DNA of 64,000 bases from positions 62,001-126,000 of IMG/VR virus record IMGVR_UViG_3300020156_000002; one strand, 5' to 3'. The notes beneath the pieces were generated by a model. That model searched no databases and was not told where the DNA came from. It saw only the letters and a list, made by a program, of their open reading frames with translations. Of this stretch, positions 51,113 to 59,952 are shown piece after piece (positions within the stretch are counted from its first letter, which is position 1; the number at the start of each line of letters is the position of its first letter). This DNA is from a virus. The position numbers and the translations under genes are program-made.

Positions 51113-52297
51113 TTATTCAAAAATATCACCAAGGTCTACTAAATCCTTGGTATCAACATCATCAACTGAACCAAAAATGTCATCTAATTTTGGTTGGTTC
51201 TTGGCTGCATTAATTTCTGCAATCTGTGTTTCTTTAGCTTTTGCACCAATACCTGCATTAATCTTTGTAATAATGCTATTTACTTCAACTTTTGTATAAT
51301 CTTCGTTGAATAAATCTATATCTTCTTTTGCATAAGCTTTTTCTTCATTAGTAAAAATAGTCAATGCTTGATTAAGTTCATTAATAGCAAAATCTTTTTT
51401 ACACTGATTAAGTTCTGTCTTCATCTGCTCAACTAAAGCGTTTATTTCAGCTAATTCCTTATCTTTTTCCTCTACCTTAGAATTCGCTTCTAAAATTTGA
51501 GTATTAAGATTTTCAATTTCAGTATCCTTAACTGCGACAGATTCATTAAGATCTGTAATTTTTGCAGTAAGTTCTTCGTTTTTAGAATTAGTTTCGGAAA
51601 TAGCAGACTTAACACTTGTAATTAATAATTCCATTTGTTTCTCATCCATTACGTGTGAGTCCTCCTTTTTATTATTATTATTTTTGTTTATATTATTAGG
51701 CTTGTTATTCAATTGATTGAATTCAAGCATAATTGCGTTATCATCGGCTGGTTCTATACCTAAAATACAGAATGCGCTATAAGAATAGATTTTAGGTATT
51801 CTTCCCTGTTCTTTCCAACCATCTCTGTAAATGATTTTTCCATCATTTTCTGTTGTTCCGACAAATTCAACACTTCCAGATACCGTTTGATTTGAAGCTT
51901 TTTGGTTTTCTATCCATTGAACAAAATTTGCATATCTAGCTTCATTTATATATCCATAACCAACAAGGCATCTTTTAGATTCTCCGTCAATTATTACATC
52001 TTCAATTGCTCCATAATAAAATGCGCCTACTTGTTCAGAATTTTCAAAAAGTGGTATAGTTCCATCTTTAATACCCGTATACCCGTGGTCATATGGATAC
52101 TCTTTGTCAGAATCTAAAAATGCGACACATATCGGTAATCCTTTAATGCTATCTAAATTATTTTTTGTATATTCTTCTAAATATGTAATTCCATTTTTAT
52201 TCCATTCATTTTCATTGTCATAAATAGAATGAATTACCATTTTAATATCTCTACGCCCATTTGGATTTTTTTCTGATATTTCTAATAAGTCAAACAT
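51113..52297 (-). CDS. Prohead protease fused to scaffold
   Basis: Residues of about 1-200 (VGYGYINEARYANFVQWIEN, VSGSVEFVG, ILGIEPADDNAIML) fit a capsid maturation protease-like domain. Residues of about 210-340 form a long coiled coil (SVAVKDTEIENLNTQILEAN) like an internal scaffold, and the tail is acidic. One-gene protease-scaffold fusions are common in siphophages. Catalytic residues cannot be fixed by eye. Confidence 0.65.
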   Translation of the reverse strand: MFDLLEISEKNPNGRRDIKMVIHSIYDNENEWNKNGITYLEEYTKNNLDSIKGLPICVAFLDSDKEYPYDHGYTGIKDGTIPLFENSEQVGAFYYGAIEDVIIDGESKRCLVGYGYINEARYANFVQWIENQKASNQTVSGSVEFVGTTENDGKIIYRDGWKEQGRIPKIYSYSAFCILGIEPADDNAIMLEFNQLNNKPNNINKNNNNKKEDSHVMDEKQMELLITSVKSAISETNSKNEELTAKITDLNESVAVKDTEIENLNTQILEANSKVEEKDKELAEINALVEQMKTELNQCKKDFAINELNQALTIFTNEEKAYAKEDIDLFNEDYTKVEVNSIITKINAGIGAKAKETQIAEINAAKNQPKLDDIFGSVDDVDTKDLVDLGDIFE

Positions 52298-52310
52298 TTT
52301 TCACCACCTT

Positions 52311-53444
52311 TCAAATAGGAAAAGAACTAGAAAGTTCTAGTTCCTTATCTAATATTTCTTCAATATTTTCATAATTCCAATACCATATTTCTAACAGTTT
52401 GATATTATTATCAATAGCATATTGTTTCTTGCGTCTGTCATGTTCTTTCTGATATTCAAATTGTTCTAGTGTTTGTTGTTTAGCTGTACCATCATGAAAT
52501 TCTCCTTGATATTCGATTAATAAGTTGTAATCTTGTAAATAAAAATCATAAGATAATAATCCATTTCCTATTCCAGTTAGTCCATCAAATTCTTTTTGCC
52601 AAATAAAATTAAGATTATTGTCGAGTAAATATTTTCTTGTTCTTAATTCACCTAAAGAAGAATTACATAATGGACATCCAGAGTTTTTATAAAGAGAATG
52701 AGGAGTAGTCACCCACATATGATTACATATATTACATTTAACCGTTATATCATCTGTAATTCCAGTATATTGACTAAGTATTGTAATATCATTATCATTT
52801 TGATTATGTAGTTTTAACATAAATTCTTCATGTGTTCTTCTTTGTCTTTCATTGGCACAAATTGGACATCCATGACCAGCCAATAAATTTTGTGGGATTG
52901 CTTCAAATAATTCATTATGTATTTTACATAGAAACACCGCTTTCTTACTAACCCCTTCGTAGCCATCAAACAGGATAATATCTTTATTTACATTAGATAA
53001 TCTTTCTATAAAATCATTTTTTGGAATTACTTTTGATAAATTTCTGTGTTCAATGGCACATTTAGGACAACCTCTTCCTTGTAATAATTTATTTGGAGTA
53101 ACATACCATATGTTATTACAAGTAACGCATTTGCATAGTATTTTAGTCTTTGCGTCAACATATTCACTGAGTATTTTTATATCTGTTTTAAGATTATAAA
53201 ACGCTTTTATAAAATCGTCATGAGAATGTCTGTTTTTATCATTTGTAATTTTACTTGAACATTTATTATGCCCACAGCCTAAAGCTAAAACGGCAGGAGT
53301 GGTAAAGAATAAGTCGTTGCAAATTAAACATCTACATTCTATTTGCTCATTACGTGACTTATATTCACCGATTATTTCAATTGTTTTATTTAGTTTGTTG
53401 TTATATTTTTCTTTAAATTCAACTAATGTATATTTTTTACTCAT
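52311..53444 (-). CDS. Freestanding homing endonuclease-like protein with zinc-ribbon repeats
   Basis: The 377-residue protein has about four repeats of a zinc-ribbon module (CRCLICNDLF, CKCVTCNNIW, CPICANERQ, CNICNHMW). A C-terminal PD-(D/E)xK/Vsr-like nuclease follows: LGELRTRKYLLDNNLNFI, LLSYDFYLQDYNLLIEYQGE, FHDG, and EHDRRKKQYAIDNNIKLLEI. It lies between the portal and protease genes, a common landing site for intergenic homing nucleases. It probably confers spread rather than a virion function. Confidence 0.78.
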   Translation of the reverse strand: MSKKYTLVEFKEKYNNKLNKTIEIIGEYKSRNEQIECRCLICNDLFFTTPAVLALGCGHNKCSSKITNDKNRHSHDDFIKAFYNLKTDIKILSEYVDAKTKILCKCVTCNNIWYVTPNKLLQGRGCPKCAIEHRNLSKVIPKNDFIERLSNVNKDIILFDGYEGVSKKAVFLCKIHNELFEAIPQNLLAGHGCPICANERQRRTHEEFMLKLHNQNDNDITILSQYTGITDDITVKCNICNHMWVTTPHSLYKNSGCPLCNSSLGELRTRKYLLDNNLNFIWQKEFDGLTGIGNGLLSYDFYLQDYNLLIEYQGEFHDGTAKQQTLEQFEYQKEHDRRKKQYAIDNNIKLLEIWYWNYENIEEILDKELELSSSFPI

Positions 53445-53479
53445 ATTATTTGACCTTTCTAATGAATTTTTTTATATAG

Positions 53480-53507
53480 AAAAAGCTAGTGATTTGATAC
53501 ACTAGCT
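53480..53507 (-). terminator. Terminator-like hairpin overlapping a small gene end
   Basis: AGCTAGTG (53484-53491) pairs with CACTAGCT (53500-53507), 8 bp perfect, with UUUUUC on the minus strand. The stop codon of the small gene at 53486 lies inside the stem. Confidence 0.75.
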
Positions 53508-53662
53508 AAATCTAATTTTAATTTTTCTGTTAATTCAAATATAAATATTGTTTTATCTATATTATTTTTGTTTGGTTTTATATCATAAATTTGATTACCA
53601 TTTTTTAATAAATACCTTGCAATTCTTGGTTCAAAAATAGATTTAAATTCTATTATAATCAC
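53486..53662 (-). CDS. Small DUF5659-like protein with probable AUA start (55-58 aa)
   Basis: SIFEPRIARYLLKNGNQIYD and DKTIFIFELTEKLKLDL match the small phage protein family also seen at 42946 and 44805. The frame has no ATG. GTG at 53662 overlaps its TAAGGAG; the codon 8 nt after AAGGAG is ATA at 53653. The gene sits between portal and homing endonuclease. Confidence 0.6.
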   Translation of the reverse strand: MIIIEFKSIFEPRIARYLLKNGNQIYDIKPNKNNIDKTIFIFELTEKLKLDLASVSNH

Positions 53663-53665
53663 TCC

Positions 53666-55303
53666 TTATGTCGATGTTTTCGGCATCATATTATTACCAT
53701 TAGTTTTTGTCTGTATAGTTTGTGAATTATTACTATTATCTTTTGTTGGAGCGCCTACACTTTTATCTGGGTCTCCATCATTGGAATCTTTACCAGAAAT
53801 AGTAAACGAAGTCTTATGTACGACATATTTGTTTTCCCAATCATTCTCTAATTCTTCATCCATTAACGCAGTATAAGCTTCAACATCAAAACCACTTGAA
53901 GAAATCCATGCCTGTAATGAACCTTTACCTCTAGCATATAAATCACTCATGTATTTAACCATCTTGTCTCTATTTACGAATGTAGTAGGCAAAATGTACA
54001 TTTTAACAAAACAATTTGAATCCTTAATTATGTTTGAATTAATTACTTTATTAAGTTCATCAACAATATCAGAAATAATTGAATATATATAAGCAGAAAT
54101 ACTTTCAATGTTTAAAGTAGCTGTAGCATAATTTGATTTACTTTCCCCACCTAAAATACTTGATTCAAAACCAATGGCTTGTGAAATATTATTTTTTACA
54201 TTAGACTCATTTTTTTCATCAAAGATAGAAGTATCTACTTTAATCTGATCTAGCTTTGTACCAGAAGCGAGTGAGAAGAACGCTTTTCCATATTTATTAT
54301 TACTGTTGAACAAAGCACTTTTAACTAGGTTATGTTGAGCTTTTTGTTGAATTTCAGTTAGAGATGAACTACCCTTTTTCTCACCTTCTGGAAAAGTTTC
54401 ATAAAAAACTTGATTATTTAAATCATCTAAAATATTTCTTTTTGTATTAACAAAATGATTAGCATATAAAATATCATCCAATGCAGCTACAGATAGTGGA
54501 ATTCCCCAAGGATCACTATCTGAAGATTTAATTTTATGTATAATTGTCTTATTATTATCTAATTTAATCCAAGGTTGAATTTGCTTATTTGTACTGTAAG
54601 ATAGCCAAGAATCTCTAATTTCTTTAGGAAATGCTTTTAATTTTCTTTCAAGATTCTCATCCGTAAATTGAGTAAAATATCGCAGATCAAATGCAGCGAC
54701 ATAGGAACTATTTTTCTTTCCAATTATTTTGCAATAATCCACTGGAAGTGAAATTATTGAAGCATTAATTCCTAACTGATTAATCTCTGTAATATTTAAA
54801 ACATCGATGTCTGATAAAAATTTATTATTATCGTTAGTTGGACTAGTTGTTTCAAAGTAATAAAAAAAGATACCATCATTTGAATCTTTCAATAAGGCAT
54901 CTCTAATAAATTTCTTATATTTAATTGTTTCAAGCGTTGATTCAAATTTACCTTTGTTTATCAATCGTTTTTTTTTAAACGATGCAGATGTATTATCAGA
55001 TTTACAATAAACAACTTTATCTAATGTGTGCATTGAACGCATATAATCTAACCCACTTGATATAGTTCCATCAGTCCGATAAACCCACCATGCTAATTGT
55101 CTTAATTGTTGATTGTAAGACATAGGATCTTTTAAATAATTAGGTAACATAGATAAATCAATAGGACAATCTATAATATCCATTCCATTATAAACTGAAC
55201 ATGGAATAGAAGAATTATATTCATATGAGAAATTATTTGTTTCAACTGGGTTTTTTCTAGGTCTACCTCTTTTTTTAGGAATATTTTGTGGTTCATTTTC
55301 CAA
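53666..55303 (-). CDS. Portal protein
   Basis: The 545-residue protein has an N-terminal YNQQLRQLAWWVYRTDGTIS region, a central helical body and LGGESKSNYATATLNIESIS, all typical of phage portal proteins (SPP1 gp6-like). The last 50 residues are disordered, with a run of D, N, Q and T. It forms the dodecameric DNA channel and lies right after the terminase gene. Confidence 0.85.
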   Translation of the reverse strand: MENEPQNIPKKRGRPRKNPVETNNFSYEYNSSIPCSVYNGMDIIDCPIDLSMLPNYLKDPMSYNQQLRQLAWWVYRTDGTISSGLDYMRSMHTLDKVVYCKSDNTSASFKKKRLINKGKFESTLETIKYKKFIRDALLKDSNDGIFFYYFETTSPTNDNNKFLSDIDVLNITEINQLGINASIISLPVDYCKIIGKKNSSYVAAFDLRYFTQFTDENLERKLKAFPKEIRDSWLSYSTNKQIQPWIKLDNNKTIIHKIKSSDSDPWGIPLSVAALDDILYANHFVNTKRNILDDLNNQVFYETFPEGEKKGSSSLTEIQQKAQHNLVKSALFNSNNKYGKAFFSLASGTKLDQIKVDTSIFDEKNESNVKNNISQAIGFESSILGGESKSNYATATLNIESISAYIYSIISDIVDELNKVINSNIIKDSNCFVKMYILPTTFVNRDKMVKYMSDLYARGKGSLQAWISSSGFDVEAYTALMDEELENDWENKYVVHKTSFTISGKDSNDGDPDKSVGAPTKDNSNNSQTIQTKTNGNNMMPKTST

Positions 55304-55340
55304 ATTTAAAATTCACCTCCTTTTTAGATGATTACTATTA

Positions 55341-57155
55341 TTAGTTATAAAGTGGAACATAGTCGTAGTTGGAATTTCCAGCAAATAAGTCTAACTCTAA
55401 TTGGTCTAAAAAGTAGCTACCATAGCTTACACTAGTATATCTATCTTTTCTATTACTTCCCTTTTCATAAATTTTAATCATACCTGTTTGTGACATTTTT
55501 TCATATTGTAATTCAGCACATTCACTAATCATTACTTGTGTTTCAAGAAATGGTTTTTCAAACTGTATTTGATCATCAACGTTTATAGCGGAAATATAAT
55601 CTTTATTTTCATTAAGAATTTCTTCTTTTGCTGTATTATAATTTATCAAAAAATCTATTTTATTTTCTAATAAATTTTTCCTAAAAGCAATAGCAATATC
55701 ACTATTTAAAGACTGCGTAGCATTTATTGCATAAATGCATGATTTTGCGTTTGGATCTGGACAAAGTTTTGAATAGTCATCATTGTTCATACATTTTAAT
55801 GGTGGATATTCAATTCCTCTTTCTTCGTCATATAAGACTTTCTGCAAAGTATAAAGAATCTGAAGCCCTCCATTTCTACAGTCTAATACTATGTAATCAG
55901 AGTCGAAATCCTCATATAATTGTCTTATTCTGATAGCTTGTTTTGTGGTATCGCCTATTTGATTAGATTCAATGTATGGATATTCGCGACGATACCCCTG
56001 TTTTATCTCAATAGAATTATTTTCAGTTTCATATGTTATTGACTCAGGTATCCCTCTTATACAACTATATACAGAATTATCATTTTGCTTTCCAGCAACA
56101 AAAGCAATATCATTTGAAACAACTCTTATTTCTCCATCTTGCTTTGGAATAAAATATTTATTTTTCTTTCCACTTTTAAAATCTATGGCATTACGTGGAT
56201 AAAATACTTGTTTTAATTTTTGCCTATTTATTAGCATTGCATAAGTAAAATAGGACGATACCGAATCTCTTACTTTTAAGTTTAAAAATTCGATTTGCCA
56301 TGTCGCAGGATCTTGTTTTTTCTTTTCTTTTACCATTTGTTTCATTGTCTTTAAACCGTGTTTAAGTGTTATACTTTCGTCAAAAGCAAGCATTACTCCG
56401 CCTTTGTGTTTTTTCATGGCATCTAAAGCTTGATCTGCTATATTCCACATCCAATTTCCATCATCATACCAACTAGAGCTTATATATATATCAATAGGTT
56501 CTTCTTCTAAGCTTTTATTTTTACTGTAATATGTATTTAACATATACTTAGGCTTTCTTGGAGTTTGAAATGGAGAGATTACAGAATCTTCAACTTTTTT
56601 GTTTATCTGTCTGCATTCTTCTCTTGTAACAGCATTTGATCTAAGACCACGGGCATTCTCATTAGCAACAAAGACTGTTATTTTTGAACCATTTTTAAAT
56701 TTAACATATATATCATTATCACTAGTACTCCATGAATCTATTTCTTTTCTTAAAATTGGAGACCATTCACATAATTCATCTAATATTTTCTCTGAGACTA
56801 TCAATTTAGCCTGTTTTTTTGTAGCTGAACCAATCCTGAACTTTGTTCCTTTATATAATAAACATCTAGCAACTGCATAAACCGCAACTATAAATGATTT
56901 TGCATCATTTCGACTTGCTATAATACATATTAAATTTGAAATTCCCATCATATAAATAGCAATTGCTTGATATTCATATAAGGTTATTTTTAAATAGTCA
57001 ATTACAAATCGATGCATGTTTCGTCTCCAAAATGTAGCCCATGCCAATACGTGCAATACATTATTTTGATTACTTAGATAATGAGTAGATGGAAATTTTT
57101 TATATAGTTCTAATTGATTTTGATCTGCATATTTACATAAATCATTCTTCTTCAT
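55341..57155 (-). CDS. terL: Terminase large subunit
   Basis: The 604-residue protein has an ATPase domain with Walker A-like ASRNDAKSFI and a Walker B region ending AVTREECRQI, then a nuclease domain starting near YIVLDCRNGGLQILYTL. It translocates and cuts DNA into the prohead. ATG at 57155 follows ACGGAGGAATACT and overlaps the upstream gene by 14 nt; a longer frame to 57179 lacks this spacing. Confidence 0.88.
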   Translation of the reverse strand: MKKNDLCKYADQNQLELYKKFPSTHYLSNQNNVLHVLAWATFWRRNMHRFVIDYLKITLYEYQAIAIYMMGISNLICIIASRNDAKSFIVAVYAVARCLLYKGTKFRIGSATKKQAKLIVSEKILDELCEWSPILRKEIDSWSTSDNDIYVKFKNGSKITVFVANENARGLRSNAVTREECRQINKKVEDSVISPFQTPRKPKYMLNTYYSKNKSLEEEPIDIYISSSWYDDGNWMWNIADQALDAMKKHKGGVMLAFDESITLKHGLKTMKQMVKEKKKQDPATWQIEFLNLKVRDSVSSYFTYAMLINRQKLKQVFYPRNAIDFKSGKKNKYFIPKQDGEIRVVSNDIAFVAGKQNDNSVYSCIRGIPESITYETENNSIEIKQGYRREYPYIESNQIGDTTKQAIRIRQLYEDFDSDYIVLDCRNGGLQILYTLQKVLYDEERGIEYPPLKCMNNDDYSKLCPDPNAKSCIYAINATQSLNSDIAIAFRKNLLENKIDFLINYNTAKEEILNENKDYISAINVDDQIQFEKPFLETQVMISECAELQYEKMSQTGMIKIYEKGSNRKDRYTSVSYGSYFLDQLELDLFAGNSNYDYVPLYN

Positions 57156-58176
57156 AGTATTCCTCCGTTTCTGGAACAAAGAATTCTTTATCTCTAACAG
57201 AACTACCTGTTTCCAAATTAATCATTGGTCTTAAAATATGCCTATCCATGTAATCACCTATGTTGTCTCCATCCTTATACAATTCTTTATCTAAGTAAAA
57301 TTCTTCTGGTGTATAGTCAGAAATAAATCCCAATGTCATGCAAAATGTTTCATCATTGCTTGAATCTTTTTCTTCGATTGTCTTTAAACCAGCTTGTTTG
57401 AACGTTTTACTATATTGTTCAGTTAATTTTACGTATTTATCAGAATCTCCATCGCCAGTTCTTAAAGCTTTCATCATAAGCCAGTTTAGATTACATAATG
57501 CTTTGATAAATATCTCTTGATTATTATCACAATTTGGGTTATTTTTCTTTAACATCTTGTAGTGGTCATCTAATGTACTATAATCCCATTCGGTTAATCC
57601 ACCGCCCCATCTGTCAACTGTGGTTGCAGAAGAACATGCAATACCATTAGCTTTTAATTGTTCTAAATGTTCTTTGGATTCAATTATGGTTTCTTTTCTG
57701 TTCAGATAATCATTTTTCACAGTATCTATATCCGTATAACCATATTGAGTAGTTTGTGGTAAATTTTTCTTTGCTAAGTAATGTGATATTCTTGACCTGT
57801 CTGCTGATACTTGTCTAGACGCTTCTAATGCTTCAAGGTTATATATCCATCCAAATTGTCTACACATATGCTCAATTGCTTTTTCTTCACTTCCAGAATA
57901 TAAATCGATTAACTGATAATAGTATTTGTCACGACAATCATTGCAAATGTTTATGTATCCATTATTCGATTGATATAGGAAAGACTTTGACATACTAAAA
58001 TGATTTTTTTGAGTGTCCCAAGAATCTCCACAACAAGTACATTTATATTTCTTTTCTTCTTTAATTCCTTGAACTTTTGGAATATTAATTTGAATATTAA
58101 CATCAACTACAGGAGCAGCATTCATAGCTTCCTGTGTTTTATCAAATCTTGATGGTTTACTAGCTATAATAACCAA
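57142..58176 (-). CDS. Putative terminase small subunit, unusual start
   Basis: The 344-residue protein overlaps terL and has a zinc ribbon (CTCCGDSWD ... CNDC, about 45-80) followed by a basic helical region. This size and position match the large, zinc-containing small-terminase-like proteins of some clostridial phages. The frame begins with TTG at 58176 immediately after AAAGGAG; the codons at workable distance are ATT (6 nt) and ATA (9 nt). The next Met is 17 codons on. Confidence 0.6.
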   Translation of the reverse strand: MVIIASKPSRFDKTQEAMNAAPVVDVNIQINIPKVQGIKEEKKYKCTCCGDSWDTQKNHFSMSKSFLYQSNNGYINICNDCRDKYYYQLIDLYSGSEEKAIEHMCRQFGWIYNLEALEASRQVSADRSRISHYLAKKNLPQTTQYGYTDIDTVKNDYLNRKETIIESKEHLEQLKANGIACSSATTVDRWGGGLTEWDYSTLDDHYKMLKKNNPNCDNNQEIFIKALCNLNWLMMKALRTGDGDSDKYVKLTEQYSKTFKQAGLKTIEEKDSSNDETFCMTLGFISDYTPEEFYLDKELYKDGDNIGDYMDRHILRPMINLETGSSVRDKEFFVPETEEYYEEE

Positions 58177-58219
58177 CTCCTTTCATTTATAATTGTTAGT
58201 GGAAGAGTAGTTCTCCACT

Positions 58220-58250
58220 AAAAAAACAGATAAGAGGTGAAACTTATCTG
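58220..58250 (-). terminator. Terminator between antirepressor and terminase genes
   Basis: CAGATAAG pairs with CTTATCTG (8 bp) followed by seven U on the minus strand. A second stem (GTGGA with TCCAC) lies downstream of it. Confidence 0.78.
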
Positions 58251-58286
58251 CCTTGATATTACTATGTATTATTACTCACATATAGA

Positions 58287-59177
58287 TTAAGCACTTAACC
58301 AATCTGGCAAAGTACTGTCACCTACTTTATTTTTTGTTTCTTCTATATATTTTCTTTTATTTTCTATTATTTTGGAAACTTCAACATCATCCGCTATAGG
58401 TTTAGCATTCGGAAAAGTGGACTCAAAATATTTTGTCAAAGCAATCAATCTTTGATATCTGTTTAATCCCATCATTATAAAAATAGTGTTCTGCTCTTGT
58501 AGTTTTAATATATAATTGTTGTATGTATTATTTAAACTATCTCTTGTTATTTTATCTTTACAATCTAAATACTTTCTAATATCATCTGCTTCAAATCCAG
58601 TAGCTACAATGTTAATAGCATTTGACTCATAGATTCTGTCCCATTTGTCAATATTTCTTTTTTTAGTTTTCATTAACTGTTTATCCAATACTTCACACAT
58701 CTTATTAAAACCTTCACGTTCAGGATTTCTTGTTTCTTCCCACTTAATATTTTTCACAATAGCTTCTTCCATATAAATGAAATATTTTCTTGCAATTTTG
58801 CTAATCTCTATAAGTTCTTTTGAAGTACGTCCACCTTTAACACCTGCAATCATAGCTATTTCTTTCGCAGTTGATACTTTAATATTATACTGCAAAATCT
58901 CTTTAAACCCTTGCGTAGAGCCGATTTGACTTTGAAGTCGTATCGTTAAATAATCTTTTCCTTGAACTAAATCAATATCACTTATTTGTTGCTTAATCCA
59001 ATTTGAGTACTCTCTTTTGACTTTTAGTTGTTCCCATAAATTCTTTGCATTAATCCATACATCATTGTCTTCAAGTAATATTGGTAGTTTCTTTTGATAT
59101 TCCAAAATCAATGAAGTCTTTTCTGCCTCAAAGCCTAATTGTTCTTGTAACTGCTTTCTTGTGAAATTTTTAATCAT
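58287..59177 (-). CDS. AntA-type antirepressor
   Basis: WINAKNLWEQLKVKREYSNW followed by IDLVQGKDYLTI and YNIKVSTAKEIAMIAGVKGG is the AntA/AntB antirepressor domain (about 35-135). The C-terminal half is helical and of unknown fold. It would relieve repression by the phage repressor. It sits at the head of the packaging genes, a third antirepressor in the window. Confidence 0.82.
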   Translation of the reverse strand: MIKNFTRKQLQEQLGFEAEKTSLILEYQKKLPILLEDNDVWINAKNLWEQLKVKREYSNWIKQQISDIDLVQGKDYLTIRLQSQIGSTQGFKEILQYNIKVSTAKEIAMIAGVKGGRTSKELIEISKIARKYFIYMEEAIVKNIKWEETRNPEREGFNKMCEVLDKQLMKTKKRNIDKWDRIYESNAINIVATGFEADDIRKYLDCKDKITRDSLNNTYNNYILKLQEQNTIFIMMGLNRYQRLIALTKYFESTFPNAKPIADDVEVSKIIENKRKYIEETKNKVGDSTLPDWLSA

Positions 59178-59204
59178 GTATTACTCCTTCCGCATTTAAT
59201 ATTA

Positions 59205-59390
59205 TTAGTATTGCAAATAAGGCATCTTGTTTTGACACCCTATTCGCCCGTTTGGAAGGTAATCAGTCACATCACTGATTGAATGTTTATCCGTTTTTAA
59301 GTAAACTGCATCATCACAGTTGTTTGCCTTTTGATAACCCAGATAGGCTCTGAACCATATTAAGTTGTAGTGATGCATTTCACGCATCAA
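59205..59390 (-). CDS. Doubtful small frame (61 aa)
   Basis: The frame starts at a TTG embedded in the U-tract of the terminator just upstream and has no ribosome binding site. The product is not recognised. I list it because the 59178-59392 gap otherwise holds nothing visible. Confidence 0.2.
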   Translation of the reverse strand: MMREMHHYNLIWFRAYLGYQKANNCDDAVYLKTDKHSISDVTDYLPNGRIGCQNKMPYLQY

Positions 59391-59422
59391 AAAAAAGACC
59401 GTATCCGATGAAAGATACAGCC
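59389..59422 (-). terminator. Terminator closing the 59.4-61 kb unit
   Basis: GGCTGTATC pairs with GATACGGTC (9 bp with G-U) and eight U follow on the minus strand. Confidence 0.82.
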
Positions 59423-59481
59423 TTTGGTATAACTATTTAATTCCTAATAAAATTCTCATTTTTGTTTGCTATTGTTTAATA

Positions 59482-59922
59482 TTATTCTTCATTCTCAAAA
59501 TCAAATATCATAACATTTTTATCTTGTCTATCTAGCTTCTGTAATATTTTAGAATCACAATCACCATGTATATATGTAATATAAGCTTCAGTATCAAATA
59601 GTTGCATTTCGCCTTTTATTTCTCTCCATGCCGGTTCTATCCAGATTTTCTTGTCTTCATTAATTGACATAATATACTCGCCTAAATAATCTGCATAAAC
59701 TCCATCAATATTCACCATACCTAAAGTAAACTCTTCACCGTCAAGTTCACTGTTTAATAAAACTCGTAATACTTCAGTTATTACATCTGCATTAGCAATT
59801 AAATCTATGCACTCAAATTCACGTAAATGAAGATATGAATCCAACAACTCCTCAGTTAAGCACATTGGGCAACAAAATTCGGTATCCTGTATTTTTTCAT
59901 AACTTTTTGTGTTATATCTCAT
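59482..59922 (-). CDS. Hypothetical acidic protein (146 aa)
   Basis: Starts MRYNTKSYEK with an early CCPMC pair, and continues as an acidic mixed alpha/beta protein ending in VMIFDFENEE. GAAGAGGAAAATCAT precedes the ATG. Not recognised. Confidence 0.55.
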   Translation of the reverse strand: MRYNTKSYEKIQDTEFCCPMCLTEELLDSYLHLREFECIDLIANADVITEVLRVLLNSELDGEEFTLGMVNIDGVYADYLGEYIMSINEDKKIWIEPAWREIKGEMQLFDTEAYITYIHGDCDSKILQKLDRQDKNVMIFDFENEE

Positions 59923-59952
59923 ATGATTTTCCTCTTCTTTGTTTTATAATAT

